Shown piece by piece: positions 23,703-31,312 of a DNA stretch of 40,610 nt. The stretch is from a virus. The position numbers and the translations under genes are program-made. The notes under the pieces are model-generated. The model was given only the letters and a program-made list of their open reading frames with translations, was not told where the DNA came from and made no database searches. Each line of letters starts with the position of its first letter. The first letter of the stretch is position 1. The DNA lies in IMG/VR virus record IMGVR_UViG_3300010368_000031, positions 1 through 40,610 of that record; one strand, 5' to 3'.

Positions 23703-23824
23703 CCGTAGCGGACGCGGACTGCGGTATAGGCGACGAATACACCGACCCCAACACCAGCGGCGAACAATGGTCCCAACCAGAAGCATAGGCCAATCGCAAT
23801 CAGCGCGGCGAAGAAACCAAGCAT
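23690..23824 (-). CDS. Antisense small membrane protein, 44 aa
   Basis: On the minus strand, ATG 23824 (GTGAGA before it) opens a 44-codon frame with two hydrophobic segments (L-G-F-F-A-A-L-I-A-I-G-L-C-F-W and A-A-G-V-G-V-G-V-F-V-A-Y). It ends with a positive tail R-V-R-Y-G-Y-W-P. It fills an otherwise empty 180-base gap and its end overlaps the end of the convergent ejection gene. It runs against all neighbouring genes. The perfect membrane pattern makes chance less likely, but no promoter was identified. Confidence 0.45.
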   Translation of the reverse strand: MLGFFAALIAIGLCFWLGPLFAAGVGVGVFVAYTAVRVRYGYWP

Positions 23825-23834
23825 TCTCACTTAT

Positions 23835-23856
23835 ACCCCGCTCCGGCGGGGTTTTT
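23835..23856 (+). terminator. Intrinsic terminator before the tail fibre gene
   Basis: ACCCCGC-TCCG-GCGGGGT followed by TTTT is a canonical terminator. It lies between ejection and tail fibre genes. In the minus direction the stem is preceded by A-run sequence, so the hairpin would lie in the 5' leader of the antisense small gene. Confidence 0.8.
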
Positions 23857-23882
23857 CTATGGAAATAGAGGACTGATTTTTC

Positions 23883-25007
23883 ATGACCTCCATCTATGAC
23901 TGGTCAACGACCCCGGCGAGCAACGCGACAGTAGGGTCTATCAACTGGGCGGAAAACCAGAATCCGTCCACAGTGAATGATTCCGCCCGGCAGGAAATGG
24001 CGGACGTTGCCGCATGGCGCGACTTCCTCGGCGGCGCGAAGATCAGTTCCGGCACCGACACCATTACCTTGACCAGCGGCTTGTCGCTCTCGGCATACGC
24101 ACAAGGGCAATTGTTCGCCTTCGAGGCGGGCGGCACGAATACCGGCGCGGTGACGCTGAATGTCGATAGTGTCGGCGCGAAGGCAATCAAAAAGCACCAT
24201 GACGTAGATTTGGCGGCGGGCGACTTCGAGGCCGGCGGAATCTATATTGTCGCCTATGAAGCAACAGCGGACAACTTCCAACTAATTAGTGCCGTAAGTA
24301 ACACCGCAGGCACCGTCACGCCGTCCAGCACTGACACATTCACGAACAAGACGTTTGACGCTAACGGCACGGGTAACTCGATTTCTAATATCGATGTGGC
24401 CGACCTTGCGGGCGGCACGGACGGCGAGTTGATTACATGGGACACGTCGGGCAATCCCACCACGGTGGCGGTCGGCACGTCCGGTCAGGTATTGACCAGC
24501 AACGGCGCAGGCGCGGCCCCGACGTTTCAGGACGGATCAGCAGGAATAACCTTGGCCTCGGCGCAGGCGACGACCTCTGGCACGGCGTTCAATTTTGGCA
24601 GTATCCCGGCTGGCGTGAATGACATCATCGTCATGTTCGATCAGGTAAGCCTCGATGGCACAGATAACTTTTTGGTGCAGCTTGGAGATGCCGGTGGAAT
24701 CGAGACTAGTTCCTATCTGTCTCGCTCCGGTCAGGTCGCGGGGACAACTCAGGTGGGGTCGGCATCAGGCTTAATCATCAGGCGATCATCGGCGACCGAC
24801 ACCACAACAGGATGGATGCGGATAACGCGCATGTCGGGGAATAAGTGGGTCTCGGGTCATACCACGACGCAAGACACCGGCACCAACGATTGCCACAACG
24901 GCGGCGGCGTCAAGGAACTCTCGGCTGAATTGACGCAGGTCACAATTACGCGCTCCGGTACGAACAACTTCGATGCCGGGTCCGTCGCCATCGCCTATTT
25001 GTCGTAG
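23883..25007 (+). CDS. Tail fibre / tail appendage protein
   Basis: This 374-residue beta-rich protein of low charge is rich in T, S, G and N. Its N-terminal part (W-A-E-N-Q-N-P-S-T-V-N-D-S-A-R, then A-W-R-D-F-L-G-G-A) is typical of phage tail appendages. The middle contains fibre-like repeats such as F-T-N-K-T-F-D-A-N-G-T-G-N and D-G-E-L-I-T-W-D-T-S-G-N-P-T, followed by G-Q-V-L-T-S-N-G-A-G. The C-terminal 150 residues form a separate beta domain, the probable receptor-binding part. Confidence 0.78.
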   Translation: MTSIYDWSTTPASNATVGSINWAENQNPSTVNDSARQEMADVAAWRDFLGGAKISSGTDTITLTSGLSLSAYAQGQLFAFEAGGTNTGAVTLNVDSVGAKAIKKHHDVDLAAGDFEAGGIYIVAYEATADNFQLISAVSNTAGTVTPSSTDTFTNKTFDANGTGNSISNIDVADLAGGTDGELITWDTSGNPTTVAVGTSGQVLTSNGAGAAPTFQDGSAGITLASAQATTSGTAFNFGSIPAGVNDIIVMFDQVSLDGTDNFLVQLGDAGGIETSSYLSRSGQVAGTTQVGSASGLIIRRSSATDTTTGWMRITRMSGNKWVSGHTTTQDTGTNDCHNGGGVKELSAELTQVTITRSGTNNFDAGSVAIAYLS

Positions 25008-25015
25008 AGGTAAAT

Positions 25016-25351
25016 ATGAAAAAGCATGTGGTCATCGTATCGACAACGCCAGAAGGACGGATCGCCAAGTATCAAGACTTCGATAACAAGGCCGATGCCG
25101 AGGCGCACGTTGAAAAGTTTGGCGGGTTTTTGGCGGGGGCTATCCCAAGCGATCAGCCCGCTGACTGGATGGTTAAGGGATGCGTGGTCTCACTAAGCCC
25201 TGCCGAGCCAACCCCGCATGAGAAGATTATAGCACTTGAGGCGCAAATCACGCCGCGCCGTCTTCGTGAAGCGGTGCTGACCGACGGCGGGCGCAAGTGG
25301 CTGGACGGGATTGAGGCCAGGATTGCGGCAGAACGGGAAAGAATCCGATGA
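25016..25351 (+). CDS. Small tail-fibre-associated protein, 111 aa
   Basis: This protein has an N-terminal alpha/beta part (M-K-K-H-V-V-I-V-S-T) and a C-terminal helix with I-T-P-R-R-L-R-E-A-V-L and W-L-D-G-I-E-A-R-I-A-A. That ending is common to short proteins encoded beside tail fibres. A fibre assembly or attachment role is inferred. The stop overlaps the next ATG. Confidence 0.6.
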   Translation: MKKHVVIVSTTPEGRIAKYQDFDNKADAEAHVEKFGGFLAGAIPSDQPADWMVKGCVVSLSPAEPTPHEKIIALEAQITPRRLREAVLTDGGRKWLDGIEARIAAERERIR

Positions 25352-26544
25352 GCCTGACCGGGACACCCTTCGGCGACCTCACAAGTCTAGGCGGCCTTGC
25401 TGCTGCTTTTGACGGTAATCTAGCGCAAAACAATCCGAATTTCGGGGCATATAAGGCGTCGGCGTCAGGTTACGTCGGGTTGGCCCTCGCGGCTCCGGCG
25501 GCAATCTCTAGCGCCAAGGTATACGGCTGGGATGACCGTGGCCTGATAGACGACGGCACGGCTGGAACGGTCTACATCTACGGCAAAACCGGCGCTCCTG
25601 CGAACGCAACGGACGGCACGGTTCTAGCGCAACAGGCATTTACAGAGCCGTCTCCGATCAGTCACGGCGCATCGGTCGATCTTACAATCACCGACCCAAC
25701 CGAATACAGCCATGTGTGGGCGTACATCACCGGCAACGGTGGGGGTGTTTCCATAGCCGAGGTTGTTTTTGAGGGCGTGGGTGTCGGCGAGCCACTCCCT
25801 GAGTGCGAGCGCCCGTTGGCAATCTTTCTCGGCTCCGGTCAGTCCAACATGTATGGCAATGCGGATGTGCCGTCGCAGAGCGTTTACGGCAACCGCGACC
25901 GGCTCAAGATGTTCGCGCTGGATGGCACGATCAAGCCAGCCGCCGATCCTCTCATGGACGCAACCGGGTCTCTGTGGCCCGCATTCAACACGGGCGTTCC
26001 GAAGCTCGGGCCGTTGATGCCGTTCGGCAATAACATTGTCTCTTCGCTCAAGAACTTCGACGTACTGCTGGTTAACTCGTCAAAAGGCTCGACCGCCATC
26101 GAGGAATGGGCAAAGCCGGGCACACTCTATGACGCCATGATCGATCGGGCGCAATCAGCCCTCGCCGCCGCGCCCTACGGCAGCTTCATTGCTGGGTTCC
26201 TGTGGCAGCAAGCGGAAAGCAATTGTTACTCGGAGACCACCGCCTTGGCGTGGCCCTCGCAATTCTCGGCGCTGATCTCCAATGTTCGCGGCGATCTGTC
26301 GTTGCCGAACCTGCCCGTCGTCATGATCGGACTTGGCCCCGCTCCGGGCGGATCGTTGGTTGCGTGGCCGATGCTTCGCGCTGTGCAGCGGTTCATGTCG
26401 CTGCCGGGGACGTGCGTTTACGTCTACACGGCGGACTTGCCGAACGCTCCAACGGATGCGGATTGGCACACGACCGCCTCTGTTCTGACAATCGGGGAAC
26501 GGGCGGCAGACGCGATGCGACCGATGCTGCCGCAGATAGCATAA
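25348..26544 (+). CDS. Sialate O-acetylesterase-like (SGNH) tail enzyme
   Basis: This 398-residue protein has residues 1-150 as a beta-sandwich, carbohydrate-binding-like part. Residues about 158-398 are an SGNH/SASA esterase: G-Q-S-N-M with nucleophile serine near 163, oxyanion G-S-T-A-I-E-E-W, W-Q-Q-A-E-S-N block III, and a D-A-D-W-H segment near 368-372 giving Asp and His. Such enzymes remove acetyl groups from surface polysaccharides. Beside the fibre gene it is probably a virion enzyme that trims host capsule or O-antigen during adsorption. Confidence 0.83.
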   Translation: MSLTGTPFGDLTSLGGLAAAFDGNLAQNNPNFGAYKASASGYVGLALAAPAAISSAKVYGWDDRGLIDDGTAGTVYIYGKTGAPANATDGTVLAQQAFTEPSPISHGASVDLTITDPTEYSHVWAYITGNGGGVSIAEVVFEGVGVGEPLPECERPLAIFLGSGQSNMYGNADVPSQSVYGNRDRLKMFALDGTIKPAADPLMDATGSLWPAFNTGVPKLGPLMPFGNNIVSSLKNFDVLLVNSSKGSTAIEEWAKPGTLYDAMIDRAQSALAAAPYGSFIAGFLWQQAESNCYSETTALAWPSQFSALISNVRGDLSLPNLPVVMIGLGPAPGGSLVAWPMLRAVQRFMSLPGTCVYVYTADLPNAPTDADWHTTASVLTIGERAADAMRPMLPQIA

Positions 26545-26559
26545 CGCAGCGAGGAAAGC

Positions 26560-26802
26560 ATGGAATACGAAGGTCCCAACAGGCGGCATGAACCGTCGAA
26601 CGCAGACATCTACCACGTTCTAGGCCAGCTTCAAGAGGGCGTGAAGCAGATGCACAAGAAACAGGACACAACCAACGGGCGTGTGTTAGCATCCGAGCAG
26701 CGACTTAACGCCGTTGAGAGACGGCAATCATGGTTCATGGGCGGCATTGCCGCCATCGGTGCCGGGGTTGGATTCATTACAGCATTCTTGAAACTGGATT
26801 GA
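26560..26802 (+). CDS. Small coiled-coil membrane protein of the lysis region, 80 aa
   Basis: The N-terminal half is charged and helical (Q-L-Q-E-G-V-K-Q-M-H-K-K), then R-R-Q-S-W and one membrane segment F-M-G-G-I-A-A-I-G-A-G-V-G-F-I-T-A-F. Topology fits a small holin-associated or accessory membrane protein found before holins in alphaproteobacterial phages. GAGGAAAG precedes the start. Confidence 0.65.
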   Translation: MEYEGPNRRHEPSNADIYHVLGQLQEGVKQMHKKQDTTNGRVLASEQRLNAVERRQSWFMGGIAAIGAGVGFITAFLKLD

Positions 26803-26813
26803 TTGGACGCATC

Positions 26814-27206
26814 ATGTTCCGCGCAGTGCTTATCGCCGCCTTATGGGCGGTTTTTTCATGGCCCGCACTTGCCGGACCAAATGGTTTCGAAGTCGGAGAG
26901 GAAGCGGGGTTCGGTTACGCCTGCACCTACAACGCGGCGGAGACGATTGCAGACGCAGCGGCCCAGCACAGCACGACGCTTGCGAAACAGCGCCACACCT
27001 TGGCGGCGGAGCATGGGCTATGCCAGTCGATCCCCGGCGCTATGGGGAAGATTGTCGGCGTCGAGAACATGACCGACGTTGACGGCGTGGAAATCCAGCT
27101 ATTGAAGATCACCTTTGCGGGACTAGAGGGCCGCGAATACGGCCTAGTCGTTACCCGCAAGGCCGCTATCGAGTTCTGGGAACGCAGCCAGGGCGAGGCG
27201 ACGTAA
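26814..27206 (+). CDS. Secreted protein of the lysis region, 130 aa
   Basis: The N-terminus M-F-R-A-V-L-I-A-A-L-W-A-V-F-S-W-P-A-L-A is a Sec signal peptide, with cleavage expected before G-P-N-G. The mature part has two cysteines (Y-A-C-T, L-C-Q) that may form a disulphide. No hydrolase motif was seen. Between an accessory membrane gene and the holin, it might help envelope disruption or block late superinfection. An intrinsic terminator is embedded in the signal-peptide codons. Confidence 0.65.
   Translation: MFRAVLIAALWAVFSWPALAGPNGFEVGEEAGFGYACTYNAAETIADAAAQHSTTLAKQRHTLAAEHGLCQSIPGAMGKIVGVENMTDVDGVEIQLLKITFAGLEGREYGLVVTRKAAIEFWERSQGEAT
26836..26856 (+). terminator. Intrinsic terminator inside the signal peptide coding region
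   Basis: CCGCC (26836-26840), loop TTATG and GGCGG (26846-26850) are followed by six T residues. It lies just after the ATG of the secreted lysis-region protein. Translating ribosomes should cover it, so it could act as an attenuator that links transcription of holin and lysozyme to translation. Confidence 0.6.
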
Positions 27207-27643
27207 TGTTAAGCCTCATCGGGTCGTTGCTGGGTTTCGGTACGTCTTTCCTTCCCAAGATTCTTGGGTACTTCGAGGAAAAGCGCGATCAGGCCCACGA
27301 GCTTGCCATGATGGACAAGCAGCTTGAGCAGCAAATCCAAATTGGTCGTCAGAAAATCGAGATGATCAACGTGGACGCCGACATTCGGGAAACCGAAGCA
27401 CTTCACAAAGAGCATGCTTCGATCACCCGCAAGTCATCGCAGTGGGTTGTGAACCTGTCGGCCACCGTTCGCCCAGTCATGACCTATCTGCTGTTCGTCG
27501 AGTTCATGGTGCTGACCTACTTGCTGGCATGGGGCTACATCGATAATGGCATGTACTCGCTGATCTGGTCGAATGAGATTCAGGCGGTCTGGTCCGCAGT
27601 CGTAAGTTTTTGGTTCGGCCAGAGAACATTCAATCGCCGATGA
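27206..27643 (+). CDS. Holin (3TM GTA-type holin)
   Basis: This 145-residue protein has an N-terminal hydrophobic segment (L-I-G-S-L-L-G-F-G-T-S-F-L), a charged helix and two C-terminal spans (P-V-M-T-Y-L-L-F-V-E-F-M-V-L-T-Y and A-V-W-S-A-V-V-S-F-W-F-G-Q-R). This matches the 3TM holin family found in gene transfer agents and alphaproteobacterial phages. It forms the membrane holes that trigger lysis. The start overlaps the previous stop and the end overlaps the lysozyme start. Confidence 0.85.
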   Translation: MLSLIGSLLGFGTSFLPKILGYFEEKRDQAHELAMMDKQLEQQIQIGRQKIEMINVDADIRETEALHKEHASITRKSSQWVVNLSATVRPVMTYLLFVEFMVLTYLLAWGYIDNGMYSLIWSNEIQAVWSAVVSFWFGQRTFNRR

Positions 27644-28083
27644 AAACAAACGACGATGGCTTGGACATCATCAAGTCATTCGAGGGATTTTCCGCCGAAC
27701 CATACATCTGCCCGGCAGGCGTCCCGACCATTGGCTATGGCTCTACTTGGGCCGCTGATGGCGATCCTGTCACAATGGATCACCCCGCCATCACAGAGGC
27801 CGAGGCCGAGCGGCTACTCCGCCAAGAGGTGCGCCGCACTGAGAGAGCAGTTGACCGCCTTATCGCGGCGGAACTGACAGAAAACATGTTCTCCGCGCTG
27901 GTCTCATTTACGTACAACGTCGGCAGCGGGAACCTTCAGCGATCGACCATGCGAATGAAGCTTAACCGTGGCGACTACGAAGCCGCTGCGGATGAGTTCC
28001 CGAAATGGCGTCGTGCAGGCGGGCGCATCCTCAAGGGGCTTGTGCGCCGCCGTGCCGAAGAACGCGCCCTGTTCCTCGCTTAA
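27640..28083 (+). CDS. Endolysin, GH24 lysozyme
   Basis: This 147-residue muramidase has E15, C24 and T30 in F-E-G-F-S-A-E-P-Y-I-C-P-A-G-V-P-T-I-G-Y-G, matching the E-D-T triad spacing of T4 lysozyme but with Cys in place of Asp. This variant is common in P-A-G-type GH24 enzymes. F-T-Y-N-V-G and G-R-R-R-A-E-E-R-like segments follow. There is no signal peptide or membrane anchor, so export depends on the holin. ATG overlaps the holin stop (ATGA). Confidence 0.92.
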   Translation: MKTNDDGLDIIKSFEGFSAEPYICPAGVPTIGYGSTWAADGDPVTMDHPAITEAEAERLLRQEVRRTERAVDRLIAAELTENMFSALVSFTYNVGSGNLQRSTMRMKLNRGDYEAAADEFPKWRRAGGRILKGLVRRRAEERALFLA

Positions 28084-28102
28084 CTGACCTGGGAGTCAGC
28101 AC

Positions 28103-29287
28103 ATGGCCTTCATTCTCGATCCTGAGTTCGAGAAGTACGCCACGCCCAAGCAATGGGAGAAACTCAAGGCTTGGGAGCAACACGGCAGCACACGGCCAGC
28201 GGCAGACGCTGTAGGGTGTCACCACGCCGCGATCAACCAGGCATGGGCTGCGGTGCAGAAGAAAGCCGCGATGCACGGGTTTGCGCCCGAGTACGGCTGG
28301 CAGCACCAGACCCCGCCGGGGTTCGCCGTCAAGGGCGTCTCGTCACTCCGCGACATGCAGACCGGCGAAGTTCGGATGCAGTGGGAGAAGACGGAACGGG
28401 AGCGTGAGGGCCTCAAGGAGTCTGTGCAGGCTCTTGTGGGCGAGTTCTGCGATGATCTCCCGACCGTCAAACCCCGGAAGTCATGCCCGAAGTCCGACAA
28501 CGACGAATTGATGTCTGTCATTCCTATGGGGGACCCCCATTTCGGGATGTATTCATGGGCGGAGGAGGCTGGGGAAGATTTCGACTTGGCCATTGCCAGG
28601 CGGGATATGTGCTCCGCCGTCAACTACCTCGTCAACCAATCCCCCACATCGAAGCGGTGCGTCATTATCAATCTTGGCGACTTCTTCCACGTCGATAATT
28701 TGAAGAACATGACGGCGCAGTCGGGCAATGTTCTGGATGTAGACTCCCGCCTCCCCCTTATGATCCGAGTTGGGCTGTCCGCGCTACGGCAAGCCATAGA
28801 GACGGCACTTGATCGCCACGAGATCGTGGAAATCATCAATGTGATTGGCAACCATGACGGTGTTTTAGCGATGGCGCTGTCTATCATGCTCGCCAACATT
28901 TACGAGCGCGAACCCCGGATTGTCGTTCACGACCAGCCAACCCCAAGACATTACATCGAGCACGGCAAGGTTTTGATCGGGACGACCCATGGAGACCGCA
29001 CCAAGGACCGTGATCTCCCCGGCATTATGGCGACGGAGAGAGCGGAGGAATGGGGCCGAACGAAATTCCGGTACTTCTACCGAGGTCACCACCATCACGA
29101 TACCATGGAAATGTTTAACGGCTGCGTCGTGGAGCAGTTTTCCACCCTCGCGCCTAATGACGCATGGCATAACGCCGGGGGGTATCTTACGGGGCGTAAC
29201 ATGAAGCTCATCGTTCATCACCGCCAGTATGGAGAGGTCGCCAGGTCGGTCTGTTCCATTGATATGGCAAGAGACGATGTGGTATAA
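28103..29287 (+). CDS. Calcineurin-like metallophosphoesterase with N-terminal helix-turn-helix
   Basis: This 394-residue protein has residues about 10-60 as a helix-turn-helix (W-E-Q-H-G-S-T-R-P-A-A-D-A-V-G-C). The metal site of a calcineurin-type phosphoesterase follows: G-D-P-H-F-G (about 142), L-G-D-F-F-H (about 192), G-N-H-D (about 248), H-G-D (about 295) and G-H-H-H-H (about 328). Such fused proteins are frequent in short-tailed phages; substrates are unknown, with DNA ends or nucleotides suggested. Confidence 0.82.
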   Translation: MAFILDPEFEKYATPKQWEKLKAWEQHGSTRPAADAVGCHHAAINQAWAAVQKKAAMHGFAPEYGWQHQTPPGFAVKGVSSLRDMQTGEVRMQWEKTEREREGLKESVQALVGEFCDDLPTVKPRKSCPKSDNDELMSVIPMGDPHFGMYSWAEEAGEDFDLAIARRDMCSAVNYLVNQSPTSKRCVIINLGDFFHVDNLKNMTAQSGNVLDVDSRLPLMIRVGLSALRQAIETALDRHEIVEIINVIGNHDGVLAMALSIMLANIYEREPRIVVHDQPTPRHYIEHGKVLIGTTHGDRTKDRDLPGIMATERAEEWGRTKFRYFYRGHHHHDTMEMFNGCVVEQFSTLAPNDAWHNAGGYLTGRNMKLIVHHRQYGEVARSVCSIDMARDDVV

Positions 29288-29293
29288 ATACAC

Positions 29294-29995
29294 ATGAATT
29301 CAAAGCCCTGCACCAAATGCGGCGTTATTAAGTCGCTAGAAGAATATTCCCCGGACAAAAGGGCAAAAGATGGGAAGCAGGGGCGTTGTCGAGAGTGTTC
29401 AAGGATCGCCAATAATCAGCGCTATCATGCGGATGTCGAGATGTCACGTGGTCAGCGCCGCGCCTATTACAGTGAAAACAAGAGAAATGTGCTGGCGAAC
29501 AACGCCAAGAGCAGAAAAAAGAATAGATGCAAGGTGTTGGCTGGCAAAAAGGAATATTACGAGCGCGTTAAATCCGATCCAGAGTGGCAAAAAACAGAGA
29601 AAGACAGGCGGGAAAAAAACAAGGCAAAGAAACGTGAATATGATCGCGCCTACGCCGCCGAAAACTCAGCCCGGAAGGTTGAGGCCGCGAAGAATTGGCG
29701 GGACCGGAACCCAGAAAGGCGAGCGGTTATTGTGCAAAAGTACGATGCCCGCCGCAGGAACTGGAAGGCGGACTGTGATCAAGTCGCTGATATAGCGAAA
29801 TGGCGGGAAGATGCGGACAAAGCATGTCACTGGTGTGGCGTTGATTGTTCTGCTGATTTTCATGTGGACCACGTAATCCCGTTGTCCAAAGGAGGAAGCC
29901 ACACTCTAGACAATCTGGTTATATCGTGCCCGACGTGCAATCTGAGGAAGGGGGCCAAAGACCCCGAACAGTTTAAGGCTGAGATGGTGCAGTGA
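29294..29995 (+). CDS. HNH endonuclease with N-terminal zinc ribbon
   Basis: This 233-residue protein opens with a ribbon C-T-K-C-G-V then C-R-E-C-S (residues 6-36), continues as a long lysine/arginine-rich helical arm, and ends with an HNH domain: C-H-W-C, F-H-V-D-H-V-I-P-L-S-K-G-G-S-H, N-L and C-P-T-C-N-L-R-K-G. Free-standing HNH enzymes of this type are often homing nucleases. Its A-rich central codons differ from the GC-rich neighbours and suggest recent arrival. Confidence 0.85.
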   Translation: MNSKPCTKCGVIKSLEEYSPDKRAKDGKQGRCRECSRIANNQRYHADVEMSRGQRRAYYSENKRNVLANNAKSRKKNRCKVLAGKKEYYERVKSDPEWQKTEKDRREKNKAKKREYDRAYAAENSARKVEAAKNWRDRNPERRAVIVQKYDARRRNWKADCDQVADIAKWREDADKACHWCGVDCSADFHVDHVIPLSKGGSHTLDNLVISCPTCNLRKGAKDPEQFKAEMVQ

Positions 29996-30150
29996 AACCC
30001 ACCCACCGCTACAAGGTCGTTGATGACGAACTCCGCATATACGAGGGCAGCCGGGCCGTGTTCAAGGGGACCATTACCGAGGCGCAGAAGGTGGCGCTAA
30101 TTAAGCAGCTTGCCGACGCCCTGCATACGATAGACTGGAGAGACCTGTGA
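29992..30150 (+). CDS. Small protein, 52 aa
   Basis: The GTG start overlaps the HNH stop and the end overlaps the next GTG. The sequence has two short strands (Y-K-V-V-D-D, L-R-I-Y-E-G) and a helix Q-K-V-A-L-I-K-Q-L-A-D-A-L. Not recognised, but well supported by chained overlaps. Confidence 0.55.
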   Translation: MKPTHRYKVVDDELRIYEGSRAVFKGTITEAQKVALIKQLADALHTIDWRDL

Positions 30151-30371
30151 TCCCGAACCGCTACCAGACCATGACCACCCGTGTTGACCCAGACCAGACC
30201 GGCCTAAAGGGGTCGTTCTATGTCCATGTCGGATATACCGATGACGGTAAGCCGGTGGACGTGCGGTTCTCTCACAAGTGGCGTGGCGTGGACTACACGA
30301 TGGACGGGCTATGCAACGCGTTAGGCGATGCTGTCGGGGCCACGTTGAAGGACATCAAGCCGCTGGGGTGA
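30147..30371 (+). CDS. TSCPD-like small protein, 74 aa
   Basis: GTG start (CTGTGATC). The pattern G-S-F-Y-V-H-V-G-Y-T-D-D-G-K-P-V-D-V-R-F, then a helix L-C-N-A-L-G-D-A-V-G, resembles the TSCPD domain associated with ribonucleotide reductases. No reductase gene is present, so the role is unclear. It is the last rightward gene and converges on the leftward operon. A GGGG-TGAG-CCCC hairpin overlaps its stop. Confidence 0.5.
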   Translation: MIPNRYQTMTTRVDPDQTGLKGSFYVHVGYTDDGKPVDVRFSHKWRGVDYTMDGLCNALGDAVGATLKDIKPLG

Positions 30372-30378
30372 GCCCCTC

Positions 30379-30450
30379 CTAAGTGGTGAACAGCCCGTAG
30401 ATGACCGCTGCGATCATCCCGAACCCGAAAAAGGCTTTTATCCAAGTCAA
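30379..30450 (-). CDS. Possible micro membrane protein, 23 aa
   Basis: A TTG start opens a 23-codon frame M-T-W-I-K-A-F-F-G-F-G-M-I-A-A-V-I-Y-G-L-F-T-T, a single hydrophobic span. It would be the last gene of the leftward operon. The start codon and ribosome site are weak. Confidence 0.3.
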   Translation of the reverse strand: MTWIKAFFGFGMIAAVIYGLFTT

Positions 30451-30466
30451 GGCAATGACCCTGGTT

Positions 30467-30685
30467 TCAGAGTTCGGTTATAGGTGCGGGCGGCTCGGGG
30501 TCTCGGGCTGGTGAAAGAGGGTGCGCCTCCCGCCCATACCACCGCTCACGATCCCGAACGGCACTGTCGAATGCTCGGAGGCACCCCGTCAGAAACTCGG
30601 CCAGAATAAAGTCGGGCGTATCGCTGCCATTCTCCGCGCTGGCGCTGTTGATCGCGTGTTCGATCTGTTTTCTCAGGTCGGTCAT
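30467..30685 (-). CDS. Small helical protein, 72 aa
   Basis: ATG 30685 follows AAGGAGAG. The protein begins M-T-D-L-R-K-Q-I-E-H-A-I-N and has a long helix with D-F-I-L-A-E-F-L-T-G-C-L-R-A-F-D-S-A-V and R-E-R-W-Y-G-R, ending in a proline-rich tail. This pattern occurs in many short phage proteins of unknown role. Confidence 0.6.
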   Translation of the reverse strand: MTDLRKQIEHAINSASAENGSDTPDFILAEFLTGCLRAFDSAVRDRERWYGREAHPLSPARDPEPPAPITEL

Positions 30686-30713
30686 CTTCTCTCCTTTCGC
30701 CGTATAGGCTCGG

Positions 30714-30869
30714 TTATGGTAAATCGGTGAAAATGCGGCGCGATGCTTCACTTTCGTGCGGCCATTTCCCCGTCGTCAGTCTTGCGGTGAATGCCCTCAA
30801 GAACAGAACGGTGAGCAGTAGGGCGGGGAGCGCAACAACCCATCCTATGATTTCCAAAAGTAGTTCCAT
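30714..30869 (-). CDS. Small membrane protein, 51 aa
   Basis: ATG 30869 after GGAGAGGAG. The first 27 residues (M-E-L-L-L-E-I-I-G-W-V-V-A-L-P-A-L-L) form one membrane span, followed by a basic, charged tail. Unknown function. Confidence 0.55.
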   Translation of the reverse strand: MELLLEIIGWVVALPALLLTVLFLRAFTARLTTGKWPHESEASRRIFTDLP

Positions 30870-30905
30870 GCCTGCTCCTCTCCTTTCGCCGCAGAACGGC
30901 TCGTT

Positions 30906-31031
30906 TTATTCCATTCCGCAGCCAGCGTGCTCGCTGTCTTTAGGCGGCGGTGAATCGCTGATCGCGTCCAACACTCCGAAGACGATAAACAACCCCACGA
31001 GGACGCCTAAAATAATTGCGATGTCTGTCAT
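30906..31031 (-). CDS. Small membrane protein, 41 aa
   Basis: ATG 31031 follows GGAGGG. Residues 3-22 (D-I-A-I-I-L-G-V-L-V-G-L-F-I-V-F-G-V-L) are a single span with a short polar tail ending H-A-G-C-G-M-E. Unknown function; part of a run of minute membrane proteins. Confidence 0.5.
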   Translation of the reverse strand: MTDIAIILGVLVGLFIVFGVLDAISDSPPPKDSEHAGCGME

Positions 31032-31043
31032 CCGTAGACCCTC

Positions 31044-31172
31044 CTATTTGAACCCGTCCCAAATGATTAACAGCGGCCCCGCTGCTATCATTGGTGGGTA
31101 TGTGTCGTCACCGCTACCGACGAACCACAGTCGCCAACGTCGGTCCCAAGCAAGCCGGATAGGAAATCTCAT
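31044..31172 (-). CDS. Small protein, 42 aa
   Basis: The product begins M-R-F-P-I-R-L-A-W-D-R-R-W-R-L-W-F-V-G and ends P-L-L-I-I-W-D-G-F-K. It is rich in tryptophan and arginine. GAGGGTCTGAA precedes the ATG, which overlaps the stop of a 14-codon frame (ATGA). Unknown. Confidence 0.5.
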   Translation of the reverse strand: MRFPIRLAWDRRWRLWFVGSGDDTYPPMIAAGPLLIIWDGFK

Positions 31173-31284
31173 TTCAGACCCTCGTTCTTACTTTCGCAGG
31201 TGACGGCGAACATCACCCTTCCACAAATTCCCGCCCGTCACCGTTTTTGCGAAGGCGGTTTGTGACAGGGGGTTGTGCGACCAT
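31169..31284 (-). CDS. Two chained micro-frames (23 and 14 codons), uncertain
   Basis: Minus-strand frames 31284-31213 (23 aa) and 31213-31169 (14 aa) are joined by TGATG, and the second joins the 42-aa gene by ATGA. Chained overlaps are the habit of this genome, so translation is possible, but the peptides have no recognisable features and no good ribosome site. Confidence 0.2.
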
Positions 31285-31312
31285 TTCGCAAGGGCAAATC
31301 GGGGATGTCAGG

